Shown here in pieces: positions 20,675-29,507 of a stretch of DNA of 64,000 nt. Position numbers and translations under genes: made by a program. The stretch is from positions 29,602 to 93,601 of the forward strand of contig NZ_BDDS01000011.1 in NCBI RefSeq assembly GCF_001653135.1, in the 5' to 3' direction. The notes under the pieces were generated by a model. That model saw only the letters and a list, made by a program, of their open reading frames with translations. It did no database searches and was not told the DNA's origin. Positions within the stretch are counted from its first letter, which is position 1; each line of letters opens with the position of its first letter. The DNA is from Pseudoalteromonas neustonica. Lineage in GTDB: Bacteria; Pseudomonadota; Gammaproteobacteria; Enterobacterales; Alteromonadaceae.

Positions 20675-21210
20675 TGCGTTTAGAATCACGTTTTAGTTGG
20701 TTGCCAACGCCTTTTCGTAGTGGTCTATTGTTTGTGGTATGGCTGTTACTTAATAATAGTGTATCTGCTGGGCACTTAGTATTGGCTACGGTTTTTGCTA
20801 TTTTAATTCCATTGGCGACATTTCCATTTCGTGTCCCACAGCCACTGATCATTAAGCCAGGGTTAGCCCTAAAGCAGCTAATTATTGTGTTATATGACAT
20901 TATTACTGCTAATCTACAGGTGGCATTACTGATACTAGGGCCGACTAAAAAATTACGTCCTGCGTTTGTTAAAGTTCCTTTAGATTTAAGCCACTCAATG
21001 CCTATTACTATTTTGGCAAGCACTGTATCGCTAACCCCGGGAACAGTAAGTGCGGAAGTGTATCCAATTCCAGAATCACTGCCAAAAGGTGAGAAGCCAA
21101 AGCAACGTTATTTACTAATACATGTATTAGATTTGAATGACGAACAAGAGCTTATCAATACAATTAAAAAACGTTATGAAGCGCCACTGAAGGAGATATT
21201 TCAATGTTAG
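20674..21210 (+). CDS. mrpE: Mrp antiporter subunit E
   Basis: 178 aa. Two or three N-terminal helices and a cytoplasmic C-terminal domain with the family signature SMPITILASTVSLTPGTVS (about 109-127). Required for assembly of the Mrp complex in characterised systems. Overlaps mrpD by one base and mrpF by seven. Confidence 0.93.
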   Translation: MRLESRFSWLPTPFRSGLLFVVWLLLNNSVSAGHLVLATVFAILIPLATFPFRVPQPLIIKPGLALKQLIIVLYDIITANLQVALLILGPTKKLRPAFVKVPLDLSHSMPITILASTVSLTPGTVSAEVYPIPESLPKGEKPKQRYLLIHVLDLNDEQELINTIKKRYEAPLKEIFQC

Positions 21211-21473
21211 AAACGGTGTTCTTAATCGTCTTTGCAATGATTGGCCTATCGCTATTACTCAATTTATGGCGTTTGGTTGTTGGTCCGTCAGTACCAGATA
21301 GAATTTTAGCGCTTGATACTATGTATATAAATACCATAGCACTGATCATTTTATATGGTATGAGCATGGGTACTGGGCTTTACTTTGAAGCAGCGCTATT
21401 GATAGCAATGCTCGGCTTTGTAAGCACCGTAGCGGTATGTAAATATTTGTTACGTGGCGACATCATCGAATAA
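21204..21473 (+). CDS. mrpF: Mrp antiporter subunit F
   Basis: 89 aa, three predicted helices, with the conserved RLVVGPSVPDRILALDT motif after the first helix and FVSTVAVCKYLLRGDIIE at the end. Small membrane subunit of the antiporter; sits between mrpE (7 base overlap) and mrpG. Confidence 0.93.
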   Translation: MLETVFLIVFAMIGLSLLLNLWRLVVGPSVPDRILALDTMYINTIALIILYGMSMGTGLYFEAALLIAMLGFVSTVAVCKYLLRGDIIE

Positions 21474-21482
21474 GGAAAACGT

Positions 21483-21815
21483 ATGTACAGTGAATGGGTA
21501 GTGTCTATTTTATTACTTATTGGTGGCGCATTTATTTTAATAGGCTCAATTGGCCTTATTAAAATGCCTGATTTTTTTATGCGTCTACATGGCCCAACAA
21601 AAGCGACCACACTCGGTATGGCTGGAGTACTCATTGGAGCTATGGTGTTTTTTAGCAACACTCAAGATGGTATAAGTGTTAAAGAACTGTTGATCACGAT
21701 ATTTTTATTGATCACAGCGCCTATCAGTGGGTATATGCTTATAAAATCCGCGATACATCATAAGCTTAAAGCTAAAGAAGGGACTAAGGGATTAGACAAC
21801 ATTGAAGACGATTAA
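21483..21815 (+). CDS. mrpG: Mrp antiporter subunit G
   Basis: 110 aa, three helices, with LIGSIGLIKMPDFFMRLHGP then KATTLGMAGVLIG, typical of MrpG/PhaG. Last gene of the operon, followed by a strong terminator. Confidence 0.93.
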   Translation: MYSEWVVSILLLIGGAFILIGSIGLIKMPDFFMRLHGPTKATTLGMAGVLIGAMVFFSNTQDGISVKELLITIFLLITAPISGYMLIKSAIHHKLKAKEGTKGLDNIEDD

Positions 21816-21838
21816 TTACTTATACTAATTGTTATAAT

Positions 21839-21873
21839 AAAAAGCCCGCAAGGTTTAACTTAGCGGGCTTTTT
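21839..21873 (+). terminator. Intrinsic terminator of the mrp operon
   Basis: Stem AAAAAGCCCGC/GCGGGCTTTTT (21839-21849 and 21863-21873) with a 13 nt loop. Confidence 0.9.
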
Positions 21874-21928
21874 ATTGGCTGTTTTTATTTGTACACTCAA
21901 TAACATGATTTATTACCAACGCTTATAA

Positions 21929-22552
21929 ATGATTAAAGATAAAAAACGCATTATCGCGTATTTACTGATATTAGCTCCTTTAATTGATAGTTTACTTATA
22001 CCTACCGCCTTTGGCCTGCAATGGCATAGCGCAAAAAGTATGTATTTATTTAGTGCGTATTTAATACCTATCAAGTTAGCCCTTGTGATTATGGGCGGCT
22101 TTTTTCTTATACATCATACCCGCTGTCAAATTTATATAGATGCGCCGCGTTCGTGGTTTTTAAAAGTAGTTGATGTCGGTATATTTATTTTGGCAGGTAT
22201 TCAGTTTATTTTATTTACTGTGATTAGTGTATTGTATGTAGTAGTAGGAACTCAGGCCGACGACTATAAACAACAAGGAAACATTAGTGTTTATACGTCC
22301 GATGTAGGCGCGTTTGGCAAAGCGACTCATTACTTTTCATATCAATGTACCGATTCAACCGGTTTTTATACACTTCAACCTATCGTGACGCTCGACTGGC
22401 TTGGCACTTTTACATTTAAAGAAAAAGCAAATACGTTGATCATCACGTATAACGGCCAAAGTGATAAAGGTGAGAAAATTAAACAAATTGATCTGAGTGG
22501 GTTTGGTTGTATACCCAAACCACCTCAATATACAAGTTTCAGTTGGAATTAA
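21929..22552 (+). CDS. Unknown inner-membrane protein, C-terminus supplied by a repeat element
   Basis: 207 aa. Three predicted membrane helices in the N-terminal half (about residues 9-27, 38-62 and 75-102) followed by a soluble, probably periplasmic domain of about 100 residues with two Cys (YQCTDS and FGCIP). I do not recognise the family. The last 13 residues (IPKPPQYTSFSWN) and the stop codon lie inside the palindromic repeat at 22510-22774, so the natural C-terminus was probably different. It is isolated between the mrp terminator and the repeat. Confidence 0.6.
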   Translation: MIKDKKRIIAYLLILAPLIDSLLIPTAFGLQWHSAKSMYLFSAYLIPIKLALVIMGGFFLIHHTRCQIYIDAPRSWFLKVVDVGIFILAGIQFILFTVISVLYVVVGTQADDYKQQGNISVYTSDVGAFGKATHYFSYQCTDSTGFYTLQPIVTLDWLGTFTFKEKANTLIITYNGQSDKGEKIKQIDLSGFGCIPKPPQYTSFSWN

Positions 22553-22774
22553 AAGCGATTTAGGCAAGGCATTGATTGCAAGTAATAGTGGTTCTATTGT
22601 TAAAATCATTAACGCCGTATAAATCGCTTTTAAACCAACCCTTTGGGCGTTTCACAGGCACTGACTCTCATCGTTGTTACTTCTTAAAATGGACTACCAT
22701 TCTCGCAAAGTAACGCCTTGATATTAAGTCCCTGTGAAACGCTGAATTCTGCATCTTGAGGTGGTTTGGGTATA
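22510..22774. mobile_element. MITE-like structured repeat, family B (full copy)
   Basis: 265 bp bounded by a perfect 16 bp inverted repeat, TATACCCAAACCACCT (22510-22525) and its complement (22759-22774). Inside are two further perfect 12 bp stems: AAAAGCGATTTA/TAAATCGCTTTT (22551-22562, 22620-22631) and GCGTTTCACAGG/CCTGTGAAACGC (22647-22658, 22731-22742). The second encloses a smaller hairpin (GTTACTT/AAGTAAC with AATGG/CCATT). This accounts for nearly the whole gap up to the DUF2804 gene. No transposase, so non-autonomous if mobile. Related pieces lie at 2982-3028 and 59404-59462. Confidence 0.7.
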
Positions 22775-22830
22775 ATGCGCAAGCTTTAAGCGAATGATTG
22801 TATTTTTAGATACTAAAGGAAGCTTTCTAC

Positions 22831-23859
22831 ATGGCTAAAAAAGAGTTGATTAATCAACATGGACAAGCCCACTTTGGTATTTTTCCAGATGGAGTGGATA
22901 ATATCAATTATATGGATTTTGACCTTCGTAGCGCAATGGGTAAACCCAGTAATACACTTTTTAAAAAGTTAAGATTTAATCAATTTCAGTTTATTAGTTT
23001 TACCAGTGGTCAGTTAATTATTGGTTTAGCAATTGTTGACTTAAAAATAGCCAGCAATTGCTTTGTATACATATATGACCCAAACACCCAAGAGTTTGAT
23101 GAATATAGCTTTATAAACCTATTCTCTTTAAATACGTGTATAGATCCGACACCAAATACAGGGCAAGCTACCTTTCAAAAAGGGCGTAACAGCGTAGTGA
23201 TTCAGACAACGAATGATCCGCGCATACGCAATGTGAAAGTTGATTTAAAATCAGGGCTTAAAATTAATGCCAACATAGATGAGTCAGCTAATTACAATTC
23301 GCTTGCCGTATGTGTTCGCGCGGGTTTTACAGGGTTTCATTTTACTCAGAAAAGCGCAGCGCTTCCATGTGATGGAACCGTGAAGTGGCGTGGTCGTTTA
23401 TTTGATCTTCAAACGCATAACTCACTCGCAAGTGTAGATTGGAGCGCAGGTTACATGCGCCGAGAAACATTTTGGAACTGGGGGAGTTTAGCCTGCATAT
23501 TAACCGATGGCCGCCGTTTAGGTTTAAATTTAAGTGCAGGGGTTATTGAAACAGGTTTTACCGAAAACGCCTTGTGGCTCGATGGCACGCTTTATAAAAT
23601 TGATATGGTCGATTTTCAATTTGAGCGTTATGGTAATGCTAAAGCAACGAGTAAATGGCGGCTACGCTCAAACGACGGTATTATAAATCTAACCTTTGAA
23701 CCCGCTGGTAAACGCCAAGATAAAACCAACTTACTCATCATCGCCAGCAACTTTACTCAACACTTCGGCCGTTACTATGGTGAAATAATCCTCCCAGACG
23801 AAGTTATCACACTCAATGGCGAATGGGGCTTTACCGAAGATCACTATGCGAAGTGGTAG
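22831..23859 (+). CDS. DUF2804 family protein
   Basis: 342 aa, no signal peptide or membrane segment. It resembles the DUF2804 family across its length: an N-terminal FGIFPDGVDNINYMDFDLRS, a central WRGRLFDLQTHNSLASVDWS, FWNWGSLACILTDGRRLGL, and a C-terminal HFGRYYGEIILPDEVITLNG. The family is rich in beta strands and has no well established function; a lipocalin-like lipid-binding fold is sometimes suggested and would be inference here. Start ATG 22831 with AAAGGAAG upstream. It stands alone. Confidence 0.75.
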   Translation: MAKKELINQHGQAHFGIFPDGVDNINYMDFDLRSAMGKPSNTLFKKLRFNQFQFISFTSGQLIIGLAIVDLKIASNCFVYIYDPNTQEFDEYSFINLFSLNTCIDPTPNTGQATFQKGRNSVVIQTTNDPRIRNVKVDLKSGLKINANIDESANYNSLAVCVRAGFTGFHFTQKSAALPCDGTVKWRGRLFDLQTHNSLASVDWSAGYMRRETFWNWGSLACILTDGRRLGLNLSAGVIETGFTENALWLDGTLYKIDMVDFQFERYGNAKATSKWRLRSNDGIINLTFEPAGKRQDKTNLLIIASNFTQHFGRYYGEIILPDEVITLNGEWGFTEDHYAKW

Positions 23860-23869
23860 AGAGGAGCTT

Positions 23870-23897
23870 TAAGTTTTAAGCGGTAAGTTATAAGTGG
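23870..23897. repeat. Phased 7-nt repeat tract (TAAGNNN x4)
   Basis: Just after the DUF2804 stop: four consecutive heptads TAAGTTT, TAAGCGG, TAAGTTA, TAAGTGG. The first four bases are fixed and the last three vary. Similar phased tracts occur at 24054-24088 and 54601-54640. Confidence 0.6.
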
Positions 23898-23937
23898 TGT
23901 TAATTTTGAAAAGAGTGATTAGTAGCGAATATAAATA

Positions 23938-23968
23938 AAGCCCTAAACAGCAATACTTAGGGCTTTTT
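23938..23968 (+). terminator. Intrinsic terminator after the DUF2804 gene
   Basis: Stem AAAGCCCTAA/TTAGGGCTTT with a 9 nt loop, then TTAAT. A-rich on the left, so it could serve both strands, also ending dapD transcripts. Confidence 0.8.
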
Positions 23969-24053
23969 AATACAAATAAAGTTCAGTTGATATTCTAAAC
24001 TTAAGATAATCTGTGAGCGGGTGTTACTTCATACCAACTTACGATTAACTCAA

Positions 24054-24088
24054 ATCAGCTGATCGCTGACGGCTGAAAGCTTACAGCT
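24054..24088. repeat. Phased 7-nt repeat tract (NNNNGCT x5)
   Basis: Heptads ATCAGCT, GATCGCT, GACGGCT, GAAAGCT, TACAGCT: GCT is fixed at the end of each. Lies just past the dapD stop codon. The first heptad is identical to the unit of the tract at 54601. Confidence 0.65.
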
Positions 24089-24093
24089 ATGAT

Positions 24094-24921
24094 TTATTCG
24101 TCTATCGAACGAAGCAGGGCGTTGATACCTACTTTTTCACGGGTTTGTTGATCTACTTTTTTCACGATGATTGCAGCGTACAAGCTGTGACTACCATCTT
24201 TTGATGGTAATGCACCTGGTACAACAACTGCGCCTGCTGGAACACGGCCATAGTGGATTTCGCCAGTTTCGCGGTCGTAAATACGCGTGCTTTGGCTGAT
24301 GTAAACGCCCATTGAGATAACAGCGCCTTCTTCAACAACAACGCCTTCTACGATTTCAGAACGTGCACCAATAAAGCAGTTGTCTTCAATGATGGTCGGG
24401 TTAGCTTGTAACGGCTCTAAAACGCCGCCTATACCAACACCACCAGATAAGTGTACGTTCTTACCAATTTGTGCACACGAGCCTACAGTAGCCCATGTAT
24501 CAACCATGGTGCCGTCATCAACGTATGCGCCAATGTTTACGTATGATGGCATAAGCACTACATTTTTACCTACAAAACTACCTTTACGCGCGACTGCATT
24601 TGGTACTACGCGCATGCCACCTTGTTGAAACTGCTCTGGCGTGTAGTCACTAAATTTAAGCGGTACTTTGTCGTAAAACTGGTTTACGCCGTCATGCATT
24701 GGTTGGTTATCGCGAATACGGAACGACAGTAACACGGCTTTTTTCAACCATTGGTGGACAACCCACTCACCACTGATTTTTTCAGCAACGCGTGCAGCGC
24801 CGCTATCAAGCAGCTCAAGTGCATCAATAATGGCTTGTTTAACTTCATTTGATACTGTGCTTGGGCTGATGTTATCGCGGTTATCCCAGGCGTTTTCAAT
24901 CATGGTTTTTAAATCTGACAT
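24094..24921 (-). CDS. dapD: 2,3,4,5-tetrahydropyridine-2,6-dicarboxylate N-succinyltransferase
   Basis: 275 aa (E. coli 274). Succinyl-CoA-dependent step of the lysine/diaminopimelate pathway, feeding peptidoglycan. N-terminal helical domain, then a left-handed beta-helix of hexapeptide repeats: [41 protein letters not shown] and [21 protein letters not shown] Shine-Dalgarno before ATG 24921. Starts nine bases after glnD ends, in a map-glnD-dapD cluster as in E. coli. Confidence 0.97.
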   Translation of the reverse strand: MSDLKTMIENAWDNRDNISPSTVSNEVKQAIIDALELLDSGAARVAEKISGEWVVHQWLKKAVLLSFRIRDNQPMHDGVNQFYDKVPLKFSDYTPEQFQQGGMRVVPNAVARKGSFVGKNVVLMPSYVNIGAYVDDGTMVDTWATVGSCAQIGKNVHLSGGVGIGGVLEPLQANPTIIEDNCFIGARSEIVEGVVVEEGAVISMGVYISQSTRIYDRETGEIHYGRVPAGAVVVPGALPSKDGSHSLYAAIIVKKVDQQTREKVGINALLRSIDE

Positions 24922-24930
24922 AAGGTCCTC

Positions 24931-27546
24931 TTATTCTGTTTCTGCGTTGAGTTTTTTACGCAATGCTTGATGAATTTTTGCTTGTTCTTCGTCCGTAAGG
25001 GCTTGGTATTCGTTGTTTGATACTACGAAGAAATCTTCTGCACGCTCACCCACAGTGGTGATCCGTGCGGCGTGTATGTGTAATAAATGTGCTTGAAATA
25101 CTTCAGCAATTTTGGTCAATAAACCAGGTATATCTACGGCTTGAATTTCAATTAAACTGCGATCTTTACGCGGATGAGGACGTAAAATTATCTTTGGTTT
25201 AATATTAAAATCTTTAAAGCGTTGCGAGCGATTCTTTTTAAAACGAATTTTCTTTCTTGGATCAGCAAGTGCCAAATCTAGACCGCGTTTAATTGATTGC
25301 GCACGGCCGCTGGCAATGGGCTCACCGCTTACTTCAAGTACTACAAAGCTAAACAAGACATAACCATCGCGGGTGGTAAGTACTTGTGCATGTTGGATCT
25401 GTGCCTTTTTTGAGCCAATCACACTCACTAAACGGGCAAATAAACCACCCGAGTAGGGGCTGTAAACAAATACTTGTGTGCCACCATGCATGGCTTCATT
25501 AGATACCACAACACTGGGTTGGCTTAAATCAGCTTTTAACAAATGCTCACTGTGCCATGAGATTTGTTGCTCACTGAATGCGGTAAAGTAGTTTGCTTTA
25601 AAGCGGGCCCAAATTAAATCTATTTGTTCTTCGCCAAAGCCATGATTAAGTAGGCGTTGTTTTGCTTGATGCTTTTTATCGCGAATTTGGTCGCGCTGAT
25701 CCATTGGGTTTTCAAGCCCTAATCGCAATGCGCGTTGCGTGTGTAAGTAAAGCTCACGTAGTAGCGTATTTTTCCAGTCATTCCATAAGTTGTCATTGGT
25801 CGCGCGAATATCAGCCACGGTTAGGCAATAAAGGTAATCAAGTTGACGTTCGTTTTTTATCCGTGTGGCAAATTCTTTTATCACATCAGGATCATTTATA
25901 TCTTTACGTTGCGCAGTAACTGACATAAGTAAGTGGTTACTTACTAGCCATGCTATTAACTTACCATCTGAGTTTGTGAAGTTATGCAACTTAGCAAAAG
26001 CAATGGCATCAACAGCGCCAAGTTCAGAATGATCGCCACCGCGACCTTTGGCAATGTCATGAAAAATCCCTGCGAGATATAACAGCTCGGGTTTATCCAT
26101 ACGTGTGACAATTTCACAACAAATTGGAAATTTGTTGGCACTTGATTTATCAAAATACTGATAAATATTATTGATAAGTTTATGCGTGTGTTCGTCTACG
26201 GTATAAGCGTGGAATAAATCAAACTGCATTTGTCCAAATATGTTACGCCACTGCGGGAGATAAGCCGCTAACATGCCATGTTTGTGCATTAACGTAAAAG
26301 CACGACCCATGCCATTGGGATGTTTAACAAGGCGCAGAAAGGCTTCTCTACAGGCCGCGTAATCTTGTAAGTCACCTAATAGACGACGACGCACTTGGCG
26401 AATTGTTCTTATGGTACTTGGATAAATGTGCGTCATTGTTGGGTTATCGGCAATATGCTCAAATAAGACGAAGAGCTGATCGCGGCGAAAAAATACTGAT
26501 GGGTTTTTAACTCTTATTTGATGACCAATGCGCTCAAAGTTGCGGTCAAGTTCAATAACCGGTTGCTCGCTTGATTCCGGTAAAATGCTTTGCTCAAAGT
26601 ACGACAATAGCATTTGATTTAACTCACGAACACGGCTCATTATTCTAAATAAGCGCTTCATCATTCGCTCAACAGACGCTTTGCCATCACTACCAAAACC
26701 GAGTAAATCAGCAGCCAGTGGTTGGTGGTCAAATAATAAGCGGTTTTCTGATCGCCCTGCAGCTAAATGCAGTGCAAAACGAATATTCCATAAGTTTTCT
26801 AAGCACTCAAGTAGCTCTTGGTATTCTTCGTGAGTCAGGTAACCGTGACTAATAAGCTCTTGTAAGGTTTCAGCCCTAAAGTGCTTTTTTGCAACCCAAA
26901 TGATAGTTTGTAAATCACGTAAACCACCGGGGTTTTCTTTAATGTTTGGCTCTAGGTTATACGCTGTGCCATGGCATTTTTTATGGCGTAGTTGTTGTTC
27001 TTGTACTTTAGCCAAAAAGAATTCATCAGAGTGCCAAACAGGGGTGTCGAGGATATGATTTTTAAGTTTTTCATACTCTATATGATTGCCAAACAATAGC
27101 CGGCTTTCAAGCAAGCTTGTGGCAAACGTAACATCTTCACGTTTTTGTTCAATAGCTTGTTCTATGGTACGTACACTGTGGCCAATTTCTAAATTAAGGT
27201 CCCACAGCATAGTGACAAACTGACCAATTTTTTCACAAATTGCTTCACTAGGTTGTTGTGTAACAAGTAATAAAAAGTCGATATCAGAATAGGGGTGTAA
27301 TTCACCGCGGCCATACCCACCAACGGCAATCAGGGCTAAATCTGGCTCATGGGCTAAATCATAAACATGAAAAAGCTTTATTAGTAACCGATCGATAAAC
27401 TCAGCCCGGGCATTAATTAAATTACCGACTGGTTGTTTTGAAAACTCGTTTTGTAACCATTTATAAAAATAATTAGAGCAGTCTTTGTAATCGGTGAGCA
27501 ACTCAGCATCGCTGAGTAGCTTTTTAACTTTATTAGGTAATGCCAC
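24931..27546 (-). CDS. glnD: Bifunctional uridylyltransferase/uridylyl-removing enzyme GlnD
   Basis: 871 aa (E. coli 890). Senses glutamine and (de)uridylylates PII proteins to control nitrogen assimilation. Nucleotidyltransferase motif GGYGRGELHPYSDID (76-90), central HD domain with FHDIAKGRGGDHSELGA, and two C-terminal ACT domains (from QVFVYSPYSGGLFARLVSVI and SLIEIQAVDIPGLLTKIAEV). GTG start at 27546 with AAGGAG nine bases upstream. Between map and dapD on the minus strand. Confidence 0.97.
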   Translation of the reverse strand: MALPNKVKKLLSDAELLTDYKDCSNYFYKWLQNEFSKQPVGNLINARAEFIDRLLIKLFHVYDLAHEPDLALIAVGGYGRGELHPYSDIDFLLLVTQQPSEAICEKIGQFVTMLWDLNLEIGHSVRTIEQAIEQKREDVTFATSLLESRLLFGNHIEYEKLKNHILDTPVWHSDEFFLAKVQEQQLRHKKCHGTAYNLEPNIKENPGGLRDLQTIIWVAKKHFRAETLQELISHGYLTHEEYQELLECLENLWNIRFALHLAAGRSENRLLFDHQPLAADLLGFGSDGKASVERMMKRLFRIMSRVRELNQMLLSYFEQSILPESSEQPVIELDRNFERIGHQIRVKNPSVFFRRDQLFVLFEHIADNPTMTHIYPSTIRTIRQVRRRLLGDLQDYAACREAFLRLVKHPNGMGRAFTLMHKHGMLAAYLPQWRNIFGQMQFDLFHAYTVDEHTHKLINNIYQYFDKSSANKFPICCEIVTRMDKPELLYLAGIFHDIAKGRGGDHSELGAVDAIAFAKLHNFTNSDGKLIAWLVSNHLLMSVTAQRKDINDPDVIKEFATRIKNERQLDYLYCLTVADIRATNDNLWNDWKNTLLRELYLHTQRALRLGLENPMDQRDQIRDKKHQAKQRLLNHGFGEEQIDLIWARFKANYFTAFSEQQISWHSEHLLKADLSQPSVVVSNEAMHGGTQVFVYSPYSGGLFARLVSVIGSKKAQIQHAQVLTTRDGYVLFSFVVLEVSGEPIASGRAQSIKRGLDLALADPRKKIRFKKNRSQRFKDFNIKPKIILRPHPRKDRSLIEIQAVDIPGLLTKIAEVFQAHLLHIHAARITTVGERAEDFFVVSNNEYQALTDEEQAKIHQALRKKLNAETE

Positions 27547-27563
27547 GTGGGCTGGCTCCTTAG

Positions 27564-27617
27564 AATACTAATTCGTCCAATTAATTGGGCGAATTAGTAT
27601 TTATACCAAATTGGTAT
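27564..27617 (-). repeat. Map-glnD intergenic palindromes
   Basis: A 38 bp near-perfect palindrome at 27564-27601: AATACTAATTCG, one base, CCAATTAATTGG, one base, CGAATTAGTATT; the only non-Watson-Crick pair is a T-G. A second palindrome ATACCAA-A-TTGGTAT follows at 27603-27617, touching the map stop codon. In RNA the big stem would end two bases before the AAGGAG ribosome binding site of glnD. Could be an RNA processing or stability hairpin, or a REP-like element. Confidence 0.6.
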
Positions 27618-28402
27618 TAATGCTCAATGATTCTATCGATAGTATCATCTGATCTAAGCGTTAAAATTTCAACACCATTTTCAGTAACTAACAATGTATG
27701 TTCCCACTGCGCAGATAAACTACGGTCTTTAGTAACAACCGTCCATTCATCTTTAAGCAGTTTACATTGGCGTTTACCAGCGTTAACCATTGGCTCAATT
27801 GTTAAACACATACCCGCTTTTAGGGCTTCACCAGTGCCAGCACGACCATAGTGCATAATTTGTGGCTCTTCGTGAAACTCAGCACCAATGCCATGGCCGC
27901 AATATTCGCGCACGATTGAATATTTATGGCTTTCAGCGTATTTTTGAATCGCTTCGCCAATATCACCTAAACGTACACCTGGTTTTACCATTTTAATAGC
28001 AAGGTATAAGCTTTGTTGAGTTATCTCAGCAAGGCGTTTGCCTTGAATATCAGGTGTACCAACATGAAACATTTTAGACGTGTCGCCATGGTAACCATCT
28101 TTGATGACAGTGATGTCAATATTGACACTGTCGCCATCTTTTAATGCTTTGTCGTTAGGAATACCATGACAAATTACATGGTTTACTGAGGTGCAAATTG
28201 ATTTAGGGAAGCCATGATAATTTAATGGAGCCGGAATGGCTTTTTGCACATCGACAATATAATTATGACAAATTGTATTTAATTCATCAGTGGTCACACC
28301 AGGGACTACATGCGGCTCTATCATTTCTAGAACTTCTGCCGCTAAGCGCCCGGCTACACGCATTTTCTCTATTTCTTCAGGGGTCTTTATCACAGCACTC
28401 AT
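27617..28402 (-). CDS. map: Methionine aminopeptidase, type I
   Basis: 261 aa (E. coli 264). Removes the N-terminal Met from nascent proteins. Start ATG 28402 chosen over an in-frame Met nine codons upstream because GGAG lies five bases before it and homologues begin MSAVIKTPEEIEKMR. Metal ligands visible: Asp in NIDITVIKDGYHGDTSKMF (two Asp), His in GHGIGAEFHEEP, Glu in LTIEPMVN and Glu in SAQWEHTLLV. Divergent from rpsB, as in E. coli. Confidence 0.97.
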   Translation of the reverse strand: MSAVIKTPEEIEKMRVAGRLAAEVLEMIEPHVVPGVTTDELNTICHNYIVDVQKAIPAPLNYHGFPKSICTSVNHVICHGIPNDKALKDGDSVNIDITVIKDGYHGDTSKMFHVGTPDIQGKRLAEITQQSLYLAIKMVKPGVRLGDIGEAIQKYAESHKYSIVREYCGHGIGAEFHEEPQIMHYGRAGTGEALKAGMCLTIEPMVNAGKRQCKLLKDEWTVVTKDRSLSAQWEHTLLVTENGVEILTLRSDDTIDRIIEH

Positions 28403-28460
28403 GGAGGCTCCATTGTCGAGTTTTAACACATTTATTGTCGCACAAATTTTGCACGCGACG

Positions 28461-28489
28461 TTGAGTATTTGTTTTTAATATGGTATAAA
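28461..28489 (+). promoter_or_regulatory. Predicted promoter of rpsB-tsf
   Basis: TTGAGT (28461-28466), 17 bp, TATAAA (28484-28489), followed by a GCGCGCC discriminator typical of stringently controlled promoters. The leader of about 180 nt before rpsB would carry any S2 autoregulatory site, as known in E. coli. Confidence 0.6.
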
Positions 28490-28675
28490 GCGCGCCGTCT
28501 TTTTACAAATAAATTCTTAAATGATTTTTTGTATTTTAAGGCAAACACAATTTTATTTTAACACACACACGTATCGTCACATACACTTGGGTGCATTTCA
28601 GTTTCATTTAACTGCGGTGTTGGTGCTATGGGATATGTGGAGGCCTAACCCTAAACTAAACAGAGGAAATACAAA

Positions 28676-29404
28676 ATGGCAAACGTTTCAATGCGCGATA
28701 TGCTTCAAGCTGGTGTTCACTTCGGTCACCAAGCACGTTACTGGAATCCTAAGATGAAGCCTTTCATCTTCGGCGCACGTAACCGTGTTCATATCATCAA
28801 CCTTGAGCAAACAGTTCCAATGTTCAACAACGCACTTAAGTTTTTAACTGGTGCTGCGTCAAACAAAGGTAAAGTTCTTTTCGTTGGTACTAAGCGCGCA
28901 GCAAGCGAGTCGGTTAAAGAAGCCGCTATCGCAAGTGACCAGTATTACGTAAATCACCGTTGGTTAGGTGGTATGTTGACTAACTGGAAAACAGTTCGTC
29001 AATCAATCAAGCGTCTTAAAGACCTTGAAATCCAAAGCCAAGACGGTACTTTCGAGAAATTAACTAAGAAAGAAACGTTAATGCTTAACCGCGAAATGGA
29101 CAAGCTTGAGAAGAGCCTTGGTGGTATCAAGAACATGGGTGGTCTTCCAGACGCACTTTTCGTTATCGATGCTGACCATGAGCATATCGCTATCCGTGAA
29201 GCTAACAACCTAGGTATTCCAGTTGTTGCGATCGTTGATACTAACTCTAACCCAGACGGTGTTGATTTCATCGTACCTGGTAACGATGATGCGATCCGTG
29301 CAATCAACCTTTACACTGGTGCAGTTGCAGCAGCTATCACTGAAGGTCGTGAGAGCAATATCGTTGCTCAAGCTGAGAAAGACGACTTCGTTGAAGCTGA
29401 GTAA
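28676..29404 (+). CDS. rpsB: 30S ribosomal protein S2
   Basis: 242 aa (E. coli 241). Begins [19 protein letters not shown], nearly as in E. coli, with AGAGGA upstream of ATG 28676. Further motifs: [30 protein letters not shown], and [20 protein letters not shown]. Co-transcribed with tsf through a hairpin. Codon use is that of a highly expressed gene. Confidence 0.98.
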   Translation: MANVSMRDMLQAGVHFGHQARYWNPKMKPFIFGARNRVHIINLEQTVPMFNNALKFLTGAASNKGKVLFVGTKRAASESVKEAAIASDQYYVNHRWLGGMLTNWKTVRQSIKRLKDLEIQSQDGTFEKLTKKETLMLNREMDKLEKSLGGIKNMGGLPDALFVIDADHEHIAIREANNLGIPVVAIVDTNSNPDGVDFIVPGNDDAIRAINLYTGAVAAAITEGRESNIVAQAEKDDFVEAE

Positions 29405-29415
29405 TTAGCTGTCAT

Positions 29416-29447
29416 CAAGTCTTCATCTAATTTTAGGTGAAGACTTG
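29416..29447 (+). terminator. rpsB-tsf intercistronic hairpin
   Basis: Perfect 10 bp stem CAAGTCTTCA/TGAAGACTTG with a 12 nt loop and only a weak T stretch after it. Probably an attenuator reducing tsf relative to rpsB, or a processing site. Confidence 0.55.
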
Positions 29448-29507
29448 CTATTCTTGTAGAGCGGGAACCCGCTTATCTAACCAGATTTCAGATTTGAGGA
29501 TTTACTA

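Noticed and set aside
22831..23859. DUF2804 gene as cargo of the adjacent palindromic element
   Set aside because: The inverted repeats both lie upstream of the gene and no matching end follows it.
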